Shown here one piece after another: positions 1-5,815 of a DNA stretch of 6,332 bases. A program made the translations under genes and the position numbers. The first letter of the stretch is position 1, and each line of letters starts with the position of its first letter. The notes under the pieces were generated by a model. The model was not told where the DNA came from. It did not search any database and saw only the letters and a list, made by a program, of their open reading frames with translations. Source of the DNA: JBFKAV01 sp041621405 (GTDB lineage Bacteria > Pseudomonadota > Alphaproteobacteria > Rhodobacterales > Rhodobacteraceae); contig JBFKAV010000181.1 of assembly GCA_041621405.1 (NCBI GenBank), positions 1 to 6,332 on the forward strand, in the 5' to 3' direction.

Positions 1-585
1 CCGATCTGGGGCCCCGTCTACGACAGCACGACGGCGCCGCTCGGACCAGCCGTGGCGCTCGCGCGGCTCATCGAGCCGAGGATCGAGCCCGAGATCGTGC
101 TCCGACTGGGTCGCGCCCCGCGCGCGGGGATGAACCCGGCCTAACTCATGACCTGCGTCGACGGCGTCGCGCTCGGCTTCGAGCTGATTCAGTCGATCTA
201 CCCCGGCTGGCGCTTTCGCGCGCCGGACACGGTGGCCGCCTTCGCGCTCCACGGCGCCCTGCGCCACGGACCCTTCACCGAGGTCAGGGCGGACGCCGCG
301 CCCGCCTGGGCCGGGCGGCTCGCCGCCTTCGACGTCACGCTCTCGCGCAACGGGGTCGTGGCCGACATCGGCAACAGCGCCAACGTGCTCGGCGGCGGCC
401 CGCTCGCCGCGCTCTCGCATCTGCTCGAAGTGCTCGCCGCCGACCCCGGCGCCCCGCCGCTCGGGGCGGGCGAGATCGTCACCACCGGCACGCTGACCCG
501 CGCCCTGCCGGTCGCCCCGGGTGAGCGCTGGCGCGCCGAAGCAGAGGAACTCGGCCTGCCGCCGGCCGAGACCGCGTTCGGCTAG
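1..585 (+). pseudogene. 2-keto-4-pentenoate hydratase family (FAH fold), C-terminal part, interrupted by an in-frame stop
   Basis: Reading frame 1 is open from the window edge and encodes PIWGPVYDSTT, then EPRIEPEIVLRLGRAPRAGMNPA. A TAA stop follows at 142-144, and the same frame continues with LMTCVDGVALGFELIQSIYPGWRF to a TAG at 583-585. Both sides belong to one protein of the MhpD/HpcG-type hydratases, which hydrate 2-oxo-pent-4-enoates in meta-cleavage pathways. The acidic residues of IEPEI (codons 29 and 31) and of GFELIQS (codon 61) match the family's usual divalent-metal ligands. The stop at codon 48 lies between them, so a product restarting at ATG 148 would lack two ligands, and that ATG has no good Shine-Dalgarno sequence. 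No frameshift is needed, and a single base change such as GAA to TAA would explain the break. The 5' part lies outside the window. A sequencing error or a rare readthrough cannot be excluded. The exact substrate is unknown. Confidence 0.82.
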
Positions 586-627
586 GCCACCCGTGCCGGG
601 GGCGTGTCATACTCCTGTCAACGGGTT

Positions 628-647
628 AAGATTCGGTGAATCTTTTT
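628..647 (+). terminator. Possible intrinsic terminator after the hydratase gene
   Basis: A perfect 7-bp stem, AAGATTC (628-634) with GAATCTT (638-644), has a GGT loop and runs into a five-T tract (643-647). It lies 42 bases past the hydratase stop, in an AT-rich convergent intergenic region. The position and the T-run fit a Rho-independent terminator for the + strand gene. The stem has only two G-C pairs and is therefore weak, so the function is an inference. Confidence 0.4.
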
Positions 648-648
648 C

Positions 649-696
649 GTGAAATCGTTTCATTGCAATAGGTTAGAACAGCCTTTCACAGTGAAA
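649..696. repeat. Two 13-bp inverted repeats with shared TGAAA/TTTCA arms
   Basis: The first repeat is TGAAA-TCG-TTTCA at 650-662. The second is TTTCAC-A-GTGAAA at 684-696. Their centres are 34 bases apart and they use the same half-site in opposite order. Outside the second, AGCC (680-683) could pair with GGCT (703-706). They lie between the convergent 3' ends of the hydratase and universal stress protein genes, so they could be terminator or mRNA-end hairpins, or protein-binding palindromes. Chance in an AT-rich stretch is also possible. No function is assigned. Confidence 0.35.
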
Positions 697-717
697 AATC
701 GGGGCTACCACAGGCTC

Positions 718-1173
718 TCACGTCACCGATTCCAACCGCTCTTTCGACAGCTCCCCCGGCACGATCGTGATCGGCACCGGCAGGGTGCCGGACGAGCGGG
801 TGAGCTGGCTGACCAGCGGACCGGGCCCCGATTTCTCCGTGCCCGCGCCGAGGACCAGCACGCCGATGTCCGAGTCCTCCTTGATCTGCGCCAGGATCTC
901 CGGCACCGGCTCGCCCTCGCGGATCACCAGCTCGGGGTCCACGCCCTGCCGGTCGCGCATCCATTTCGCGAACACCTCGAAATGCGCCTCGATCCGCTCC
1001 CGCGCTTCCTCGCGCATGATGTCGCCGACGCCGATCCAGTGCTGGAACTCCTCGGGCGGGATCACCGAGAGGATGGTGACGCCACCCCCGGTCTTCGCCG
1101 CCCGCATCGCCGCGAACCGCATCGCGTTCAGGCATTCCCTGCTGTCGTCGAGCACGACGAGGAACTTGCGCAT
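718..1173 (-). CDS. Universal stress protein (UspA family)
   Basis: This is a 151-residue single-domain protein of normal USP length. The N-terminal strand FLVVLDDS (4-11) has the acidic residues usual at the nucleotide site, and a helix follows. The sequence continues with a central GGVTILSVIPP strand (30-40), VLVLGAG (105-111) and a closing VPITIVP strand (133-139), which is the USP alpha/beta order. The loop at about 108-122 sits where the G-x2-G-x9-G-S/T ATP motif is expected but matches it only loosely, so ATP binding is uncertain. The start is ATG at 1173 with AAGGGAGG six bases upstream. The gene begins 12 bases after the stop of the upstream membrane protein gene and is probably last in a unit with that gene and the aminotransferase. 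USP proteins are cytoplasmic and linked to stress or starvation survival; the specific role here is unknown. Confidence 0.9.
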   Translation of the reverse strand: MRKFLVVLDDSRECLNAMRFAAMRAAKTGGGVTILSVIPPEEFQHWIGVGDIMREEARERIEAHFEVFAKWMRDRQGVDPELVIREGEPVPEILAQIKEDSDIGVLVLGAGTEKSGPGPLVSQLTRSSGTLPVPITIVPGELSKERLESVT

Positions 1174-1179
1174 GGAGGG

Positions 1180-1187
1180 CCTCCCTT
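1180..1187 (-). promoter_or_regulatory. Shine-Dalgarno of the usp gene, overlapping the upstream stop codon
   Basis: On the minus strand AAGGGAGG ends six bases before the usp ATG. Its first two A's are the last two bases of the TAA stop of the preceding gene (1186-1188). Ribosomes finishing the upstream gene would therefore end on the usp initiation site, which suggests coupled translation. The GGAGG also has a nearby CCTCC (1174-1178 against 1180-1184 on the + strand), so a short competing hairpin could form. Confidence 0.65.
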
Positions 1188-2259
1188 ACCGGCGGCGATC
1201 ATGGCGCGGCTTGCGGCGGGGTGCAACGGGGCGAAGGAAAAGCCGGCCCAAGGCGCGCGGGAGTAAGCCTAGCGCGAGCTGGCCAAGCCCCGCAGCGAAG
1301 GCCGCGACGAGGCCGATCGCGCCCAGCGCGAGGTCAGAGACGCGGGTCAGCGCGCGGAAGGCGCGGACCTTGCCCAGCACCTCCAGCGTCGCCCGGGTCT
1401 CGGAGCCGGAAGCGGCCGAGAGCCGGGCCAGGCGGGCGGCGTCCTCGGCGGACTCGACGTGGCGCAGCAGGACCAGCGCCTCAGCCGAGGAGGTGTTGGC
1501 CCTGAGCGTGCCGAGGTCCTCGGCGATGCGGCCGAGCCGGGCCAGTTTCGCGGTGTCGGTGATCTCCGAGAGCGGCGCGGCGCGAAGCACCGCCGACCAG
1601 TCGACCGGCAGGTCGGCCGCCTCGCCCAGCACCCGCTTGAAGGCCGGCGTAACCGCTCCCATCCGACGCGCCACCCGAAGCGATGTGGCGCCCGCCTTCA
1701 CGACGTAGCTCGTTCCGCCTGTGGCGAGCACCGCCGCCGTGGCGCCGAGGCCGACCAGCGCGAGTCCGGTCTCCACCCGGTCCACCGCCTCGCCCGCCAG
1801 CGCCGCCTGCGCCTGACGGCGCAGCGCGTTCACGTCGCCAACCGGCGTCAATTCGAAGGGCAGGGCGCAGGCGGCTATCTCGGCCAGGGTTGCGCAGGCG
1901 TGGATGTCGGCGGCGCAGAGCACGCAGTCATAGGCGCGCTCGGCAAGTCCCGGCGGCGTGAGCGCGGCGTCGACAGCCGCCCAGGTCTCTGGCGGGAGCG
2001 GCACCCCGTATTTGGCGGCGAGGCCCGCGAGCATCTCCACCCGGTCGCGGTCGCCCGCGTCGAGCGCCGCGAGCAGCCGCGGCATGAGCCAGTCCGGCGT
2101 GACCTCTCGCGCCATGGCCCGCTCGAGCTCCAGCCGCACCGTGCTCGCGCTCCGCTCGACCAGCGGCTCGGCGAAGGGGTGCTCGGAAAGCGTCCAGAGC
2201 GCGGCGCCCCCGGTGGCGAGCGTCAGCCCGGTCAGCGCGGCACGGGCGAGGCGGCGCAT
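1186..2259 (-). CDS. Unrecognised membrane-anchored protein with a four-cysteine cluster
   Basis: This 357-residue protein cannot be assigned a function. The N-terminus has MRR followed by a hydrophobic stretch at about 7-23, which looks like a signal anchor or signal peptide. The middle carries four cysteines at 112, 115, 122 and 131 (C-x2-C-x6-C-x8-C), the only ones in the protein. A second hydrophobic segment lies at about 163-182, just after the phrase LTPVGDVNALRRQ. A helical Ala/Leu/Arg-rich region follows (about 230-305), then a third hydrophobic segment at about 308-334 and a strongly basic tail. If the N-terminal segment is exported, the cysteines would lie outside the cytoplasm and could form disulfides; a metal site is the alternative. 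The start is ATG 2259 with GAGGA three bases upstream, overlapping the aminotransferase TGA. Only five bases separate the two genes, so it is almost certainly co-transcribed with the aminotransferase. Strong codon bias and close packing support a real gene. Confidence 0.85.
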   Translation of the reverse strand: MRRLARAALTGLTLATGGAALWTLSEHPFAEPLVERSASTVRLELERAMAREVTPDWLMPRLLAALDAGDRDRVEMLAGLAAKYGVPLPPETWAAVDAALTPPGLAERAYDCVLCAADIHACATLAEIAACALPFELTPVGDVNALRRQAQAALAGEAVDRVETGLALVGLGATAAVLATGGTSYVVKAGATSLRVARRMGAVTPAFKRVLGEAADLPVDWSAVLRAAPLSEITDTAKLARLGRIAEDLGTLRANTSSAEALVLLRHVESAEDAARLARLSAASGSETRATLEVLGKVRAFRALTRVSDLALGAIGLVAAFAAGLGQLALGLLPRALGRLFLRPVAPRRKPRHDRRR

Positions 2260-2264
2260 CGTCC

Positions 2265-3131
2265 TCAGGCTTTGCCCGAATGCGCCCAGTCCCAGTAGAG
2301 CTCGCGCACCCGCCGCGTGACCGGGCCGACCTGGTAGTGGGTGCCGTCGAACTCGGTCACCGGTGTCACCTTCGACATGTTGCCGGACATGAAGACCTCG
2401 TCAGCCTGCCTGAAGTCGTCGAATCCGAGCACCGTCTCGTGAACTGTATGGCCGTCGGCACGCAGGTTCTTCATGTGCCGGGCGCGCGTGATGCCGGCGA
2501 GGAAGGTGCCGTTGGCGACTGGGGTGAATACCTCGCCGTCCTTCACCATGAAGATGTTGGCGGTGGCGGTTTCGGCCACGTTGCCCAGCGCATCGGCGAC
2601 GAGCGCGTTGCCGTAGCCCTTGGACCGCGCCTCGGCCAGCATCCGCGCGTTGTTCGGATAGAGGCAGCCGGCCTTGGCGTTGACCACGGCGTCCTCCAGC
2701 ACCGGCCGGCGGAAGCGGGTCGTGGTCAGCGTGGTCGAGGCGTCGGGCTTCGCCATCGGGATCTCCTCGAGGCAGACGGCGAAACCGGTGGCGCCAGGCT
2801 TCGGCACCACCGCGAGGTGGTCGCCCTCGAGCGCCCAGTACATCGGACGAATATAGACCGCCGAGCCCTTGGGATAGCCCCCGAGGCCCTCCCAGACGAT
2901 CTCGACCATGTCCTCAACCGAGACGGTGGGAGTGATCATCAACGCTTCGGCCGAGCTGTTCACCCGCGCGCAATGCGCCTCGAGATCGGGCGCGATGTCC
3001 TCGAAGTACCGCGCGCCGTCGAAGACCGTGCTTCCGAGCCAGGCGCCGTGGTCGGCCGCCTTCATGATCGGCACGTCGCCGACATGCCACGTGCCTTCAA
3101 AAAAGGTGCGGATGTTGGTGCCGCTCGCCAT
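2265..3131 (-). CDS. ilvE: Class IV PLP aminotransferase, branched-chain amino acid type
   Basis: This 288-residue protein has the fold type IV aminotransferase layout. The N-terminal half carries VFDGARYFED (36-45) and HCARVNSSAEAL (53-64). The PLP-binding lysine is K153 in NAKAGCLYPNNARM. The glutamate of the VAETATANIF segment (185-194) is E187, LAGITR (211-216) and SGNMSKVTPV (249-258) supply the cofactor phosphate-binding loops. Branched-chain aminotransferases move the amino group between glutamate and the 2-oxo acids of Leu, Ile and Val in the cytoplasm. The length is short compared with the roughly 305-310 residues of enterobacterial IlvE, and D-amino acid or other class IV aminotransferases share these motifs, so the substrate is less certain than the family. 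The start is ATG 3131 with GGGAGG seven bases upstream. It lies 60 bases downstream of the VOC gene and is tightly followed by the unknown membrane protein gene. Confidence 0.9.
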   Translation of the reverse strand: MASGTNIRTFFEGTWHVGDVPIMKAADHGAWLGSTVFDGARYFEDIAPDLEAHCARVNSSAEALMITPTVSVEDMVEIVWEGLGGYPKGSAVYIRPMYWALEGDHLAVVPKPGATGFAVCLEEIPMAKPDASTTLTTTRFRRPVLEDAVVNAKAGCLYPNNARMLAEARSKGYGNALVADALGNVAETATANIFMVKDGEVFTPVANGTFLAGITRARHMKNLRADGHTVHETVLGFDDFRQADEVFMSGNMSKVTPVTEFDGTHYQVGPVTRRVRELYWDWAHSGKA

Positions 3132-3191
3132 GCCCTTGCCTCCCTGATCGGGCGGCAGTCTAGGCAGGCGGCCGGGCAGGGTCCACCCGCC

Positions 3192-3677
3192 TCAGGGCGC
3201 CTCGGCGAGCAGCGCGCGCAGGTCCAGGGGTGCGTTGACCATGCGCAGATTGCCCTCGGCGTCGCGCGGCCACTCGGCCTCCGCGCGGTCGCGGTAAAGC
3301 TCGACGCCGTTGCCGTCGGGGTCGCGCAGGTAGATCGCTTCGCTGACGCCGTGATCGGCGGCGCCGTCGATCGGGATGCCGGCGTCGACCACGCGGCGCA
3401 GCGCGTCGCCGAGCGCGGCACGATCGGGGTAAAGGAAGGCGGTGTGGTAGAGCCCGGTATGGCCCGGCGGCGGTGGCGAGCCGCCTCGGCTTTCCCAGGT
3501 GTTGAGCCCGACGTGGTGGTGGTAGCCGCCGGCCGATAGGAAGGCGGCGTCGGCGCCGTACCGCTGGGTGAGCTCGAAGCCGAGTACGCCCGAATAGAAG
3601 CCTATGGCGCGCTCGAGATCGGACACCTTGAGATGAACGTGGCCGACGCGGGCCTCGGGATGGATCGTCCTGGTCAT
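3192..3677 (-). CDS. VOC / glyoxalase-fold protein (CatE-like dioxygenase or lyase family)
   Basis: This 161-residue protein has the two paired beta-alpha-beta modules of the vicinal oxygen chelate fold. Module 1 begins RVGHVHLKVSDLERAIGFY (10-28), with H15 as the usual first metal ligand, and reaches HHHVGLNTW (53-61). Module 2 begins GLYHTAFLYPD (75-85), with H78, and ends LRDPDGNGVELYRD (117-130), with E126. The ligand set is therefore intact and the protein should bind a divalent metal. Family members include extradiol dioxygenases, glyoxalase I and fosfomycin-resistance enzymes. The DPDGNGVELY ending and the LSAGGYHHHVGLNTW phrase resemble the CatE-like group most, but the substrate cannot be read from sequence. 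ATG 3677 was chosen because GAGGAG lies six bases upstream; a longer frame to a TTG at 3731 adds residues not typical of the fold. It is probably first in a unit with the aminotransferase. Confidence 0.88.
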   Translation of the reverse strand: MTRTIHPEARVGHVHLKVSDLERAIGFYSGVLGFELTQRYGADAAFLSAGGYHHHVGLNTWESRGGSPPPPGHTGLYHTAFLYPDRAALGDALRRVVDAGIPIDGAADHGVSEAIYLRDPDGNGVELYRDRAEAEWPRDAEGNLRMVNAPLDLRALLAEAP

Positions 3678-3683
3678 GTGCAA

Positions 3684-3689
3684 CTCCTC
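3684..3689 (-). promoter_or_regulatory. Shine-Dalgarno deciding the VOC gene start
   Basis: On the minus strand GAGGAG lies six bases before the ATG at 3677. The frame stays open upstream to TTG 3731, but the conserved fold begins only ten residues after the ATG 3677 methionine, so this site marks the likely start. Confidence 0.7.
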
Positions 3690-3959
3690 GGCGGGCAGCA
3701 TAGATCTGTGCGCATCGCTACAGAAGCTCAAGATTTCGCGCGCAACCTGTGCGAGAACGGTAGACGCAATCGCTCACTTCAACCTGCCCCTCGCGGCGGC
3801 ATTGTCGGGAATGTCGCGGTGATTCTTGGCTGCGGCGGTTTCGCTGGCTCTTTTGACCCCGAGGCCGGTGTTCGGGCTTTGAACCATTCGCTCGCGGATG
3901 CGAAGATCGCCTGCCACGGGTTGAAAGCGGCTGGCCGGAGGCGAGCACTGCCAGGACCC

Positions 3960-3979
3960 GCAGCCGGAATGGCGGCTGC
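3960..3979 (-). terminator. GC-rich hairpin downstream of trpS
   Basis: GCAGCCG (3960-3966) and CGGCTGC (3973-3979) form a perfect 7-bp stem around a 6-base loop, starting 37 bases past the trpS stop in the direction of trpS transcription. No T-run follows on the minus strand, so this is not a standard intrinsic terminator. It may stabilise the mRNA 3' end, pause transcription, or be fortuitous. Confidence 0.3.
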
Positions 3980-4016
3980 CGCACCTTGGCACGGCGCCAA
4001 ATCGGATTCGCGACGC

Positions 4017-5033
4017 TCATCGCGAGCGGATCATGCCGACGATGTCATAGGTCCGTTCGAGAATCGGTTGGGCGATCGCCTCGGCTCGCGTTGCGCCGTC
4101 GCCGAGGATGCGGTCGATTTCGGCCTCGTCGGAAATCAATCGCGTCATTTCCGTACTGATCGGTTCAAGCTTGGAAACGGCGAGGTCGGCGAGCTTCGGC
4201 TTGAACACGCCGAATCCGTGGCCGGCGAATTCGGAGAGCACCTCTGCAGGGCCGGTGTCGGCGAGGGCTGCATAGATGTTCACGAGGTTGCGCGCCTCCG
4301 GCCGGTCGTTCAGCCCGTCGAGGTGGTCGGGCAGCGGCTCGGGGTCGGTCTTTGCCTTGCGGATCTTCTGGACGATCTGGTCGGCGTTATCGGTCATGTT
4401 GATCCGGCTCATGTCGGAAGGGTCGGACTTCGACATCTTGGTGGTGCCGTCGCGCAGGCTCATCACCCGCGTCGCCACGCCCTCGATCACCGGCTCGACC
4501 ACGGGGAAGAACTCCACGCCGAAATCGTTGTTGAACTTGATCGCGATGTCGCGGGTCAGCTCCAGGTGCTGCTTCTGGTCCTCGCCGACCGGCACATGGG
4601 TGGCATGGTAGACCAGGATGTCGGCCGCCATCAGGTTGGGATAGGCGAAGAGCCCGACCGAGGCGCCCTCGCGGTCCTTGCCGGCCTTTTCCTTGAACTG
4701 GGTCATGCGGTTGAGCCAGCCCATGCGGGCGACGCAGTTGAAGACCCAGCCGAGCTCGGCATGGGCCGGCACCTGGGATTGGTTGAATAGGATCGAGCGG
4801 GTTGGGTCGATGCCCGAGGCGATGAACGCCGCGGTGGCCTCGCGGGTGGCGCGCTTGAGCTTCTCGGGGTCCTGCCAGACGGTGATCGCGTGCAGGTCGA
4901 CCAGGCAGTAGATGGTCTCGATCCCCTCCTCCTGCTTCTCCACGAAACGCTTCAGCGCGCCGAGGTAGTTGCCCAGCGTCAGCCCGCCGGAGGGCTGGAT
5001 GCCGGAGAAGATGCGCGGGGCAAAGGCGGGCAT
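4017..5033 (-). CDS. trpS: Tryptophanyl-tRNA synthetase
   Basis: This 338-residue class I aminoacyl-tRNA synthetase charges tRNA-Trp with tryptophan in the cytoplasm. The HIGH-equivalent motif is TLGN at 19-22 within SGIQPSGGLTLGNYLGAL (10-27). The second signature, KMSKS, is intact at 199-203 within GTTKMSKSDPSD. YPNLMAADIL (131-140) provides the Met and Asp that contact the indole ring in bacterial TrpRS, and VGEDQKQHLELTRDIA (149-164) is also typical. The length matches bacterial TrpRS (about 330-340). The frame is open upstream to a TTG at 5087, but the ATG at 5033 starts right before the conserved core and has GGAG nine bases upstream, so I use it. It diverges from the rhomboid-like gene across a 78-base spacer that may contain its promoter. 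No Trp-rich leader peptide or T-box-like structure is apparent. Confidence 0.97.
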   Translation of the reverse strand: MPAFAPRIFSGIQPSGGLTLGNYLGALKRFVEKQEEGIETIYCLVDLHAITVWQDPEKLKRATREATAAFIASGIDPTRSILFNQSQVPAHAELGWVFNCVARMGWLNRMTQFKEKAGKDREGASVGLFAYPNLMAADILVYHATHVPVGEDQKQHLELTRDIAIKFNNDFGVEFFPVVEPVIEGVATRVMSLRDGTTKMSKSDPSDMSRINMTDNADQIVQKIRKAKTDPEPLPDHLDGLNDRPEARNLVNIYAALADTGPAEVLSEFAGHGFGVFKPKLADLAVSKLEPISTEMTRLISDEAEIDRILGDGATRAEAIAQPILERTYDIVGMIRSR

Positions 5034-5070
5034 CGGGGCCAACTCCGTCTGGAAATCGGTGCCGCGCCCG

Positions 5071-5097
5071 CTTATCGCTGGCCGCAAGCGCCGTCAA
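5071..5097 (-). promoter_or_regulatory. trpS: Candidate trpS promoter
   Basis: On the minus strand TTGACG (5092-5097) is followed after 15 bases by GATAAG (5071-5076), a fair match to housekeeping -35 and -10 boxes with a slightly short spacer. Transcription would start about 30 bases upstream of the trpS ATG. The -35 box lies within the 5' leader of the divergent rhomboid-like gene. This is pattern matching only. Confidence 0.35.
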
Positions 5098-5111
5098 CCG
5101 AAGGGCCCGAG

Positions 5112-5813
5112 ATGAACCCCGACTACAACGCCCCGCCCCTGAACCCGCTGCCGCCCGTGGTCTGGCTGCTTGCGCTGCCGATCGCGGCGGCCGAGATCGT
5201 GCTCAGCCTCGGCGCGCGCGGGATCGTCGGAGGACCGGAGGCCATGGGCTGGCGGCTCGCGGCGCTGCAGGATTACGCGTTCCTCGATCCGGTCTTTGAT
5301 TGGATGCTCGAGAACGGGACCTACCCGCCCGAGTACCTGCTGCGCTTCGTAAGCTACCCATTCGTCCACGGCAACTTCACCCATGCGCTCATTGCGATCG
5401 TGTTCCTGCTGGCGCTGGGCAAGTTCGTGGGCGAGGTGTTTCGCGCCTGGGCCTTCCTCGCGGTGTTCTTCGGCGCGGCGGTCGCAGGCGCGCTGGCCTA
5501 CGGGATCGTCCTCGACACCCGTGTGCCGCTCGTCGGCGCCTTTCCGGCAGTCTACGGCCTGATCGGCGCCTTTACCTTCATTCTCTGGGCGCGGCTCGGC
5601 GCGATACAGGCCGACCGCCGGCGGGCATTCCTGCTGATCGGGTTCCTGATGCTGTTCCAGCTGGTCTTCGGCATCGTCAACTGGCTGCTGTTCGGCAGCG
5701 CCAGCTTCGACTGGGTGGCCGATCTCGCGGGCTTCGCCGCGGGCTTCTTGCTGTCGTTCGTGGTCAGCCCGGGCGGCTGGGCCGGTCTGCTGGCACGGCT
5801 GCGTCAGCCCTGA
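5112..5813 (+). CDS. Rhomboid-fold membrane protein, probable pseudoprotease
   Basis: This 233-residue polytopic membrane protein has about six hydrophobic segments (roughly 15-34, 78-103, 111-132, 138-160, 171-194, 201-219). The fold is recognised from SYPFVHGNFTHALIAIVFLL (81-100), which matches the rhomboid HxxxxH motif with H86 and H91, from GAFPAVYGLIGAF (142-154), and from ADLAGFAAGF (203-212). The residues needed for proteolysis are replaced. The oxyanion Asn four residues after the second His is A95, the catalytic Ser of GxSG is F144 with P145 after it, and the catalytic His before the last helix glycines is D204. It is therefore unlikely to cut proteins and may bind membrane proteins instead, as inactive rhomboids do. 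The start is ATG 5112 with AAGGG six bases upstream. It diverges from trpS, and its 3' end overlaps murJ by 10 bases. Its function is otherwise unknown, and automatic annotation would likely call it a rhomboid protease. Confidence 0.9.
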   Translation: MNPDYNAPPLNPLPPVVWLLALPIAAAEIVLSLGARGIVGGPEAMGWRLAALQDYAFLDPVFDWMLENGTYPPEYLLRFVSYPFVHGNFTHALIAIVFLLALGKFVGEVFRAWAFLAVFFGAAVAGALAYGIVLDTRVPLVGAFPAVYGLIGAFTFILWARLGAIQADRRRAFLLIGFLMLFQLVFGIVNWLLFGSASFDWVADLAGFAAGFLLSFVVSPGGWAGLLARLRQP

Positions 5814-5815
5814 CG
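5802..5815. terminator. Inverted repeat covering the convergent stop codons of the rhomboid-like gene and murJ
   Basis: CGTCAG (5802-5807) and CTGACG (5810-5815) are perfect complements around two C's. The murJ stop (TGA read from 5806 to 5804) and the rhomboid stop (TGA, 5811-5813) both lie inside the arms. A hairpin here would serve transcripts from both sides. No T-run follows in either direction, so a true intrinsic terminator is doubtful. Confidence 0.35.

Larger units (their letters stand above)
3678..4016. other. 339-base stretch without a convincing gene between trpS and the VOC gene
   Basis: I see no recognisable protein in any frame. Open frames cross it on both strands, but their translations are rich in Arg, Ser, Pro and Gln and lack a domain or a good ribosome binding site. 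One minus-strand frame starts in an ATGA overlap with the trpS stop (4017-4020) and runs to 3718; its codon use drifts away from that of the neighbours. GC falls to roughly 55 percent near 3721-3780 and is about 64 percent over 3721-4020, by my hand count. It contains a strong hairpin (3960-3979) and a weaker one, CCCGA (3858-3862) with TCGGG (3872-3876). It should also hold the promoter of the downstream VOC/aminotransferase unit, though I could not pick a clear -35/-10 pair. Confidence 0.5.

Noticed and set aside
148..585. A separate 145-residue gene starting at ATG 148
   Set aside because: The same frame upstream of the TAA encodes the preceding part of the same hydratase. The ATG has no good ribosome site and lies inside a conserved segment.
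3132..3191. A terminator between the VOC and aminotransferase genes
   Set aside because: Short GC-rich complementarities exist, but there is no stable stem with a T-run, so co-transcription remains possible.
2280..3539. A long + strand frame of 419 codons opposite the aminotransferase and VOC genes
   Set aside because: It is antisense to two well-supported genes. Its translation has no recognisable domain and is an artefact of high-GC coding bias.
3833..3905. Minus-strand stretch with a GGTTCAAAGC phrase resembling part of a tRNA
   Set aside because: I could not build a cloverleaf: there is no matching acceptor stem, and the candidate anticodon loop lacks the U before the anticodon.
3718..4020. 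A 100-residue minus-strand frame whose ATG overlaps the trpS stop as ATGA
   Set aside because: It has no Shine-Dalgarno sequence, its composition is rich in Arg, Ser, Gln and Pro, it has no recognisable domain, and its codon use is unlike that of its neighbours.
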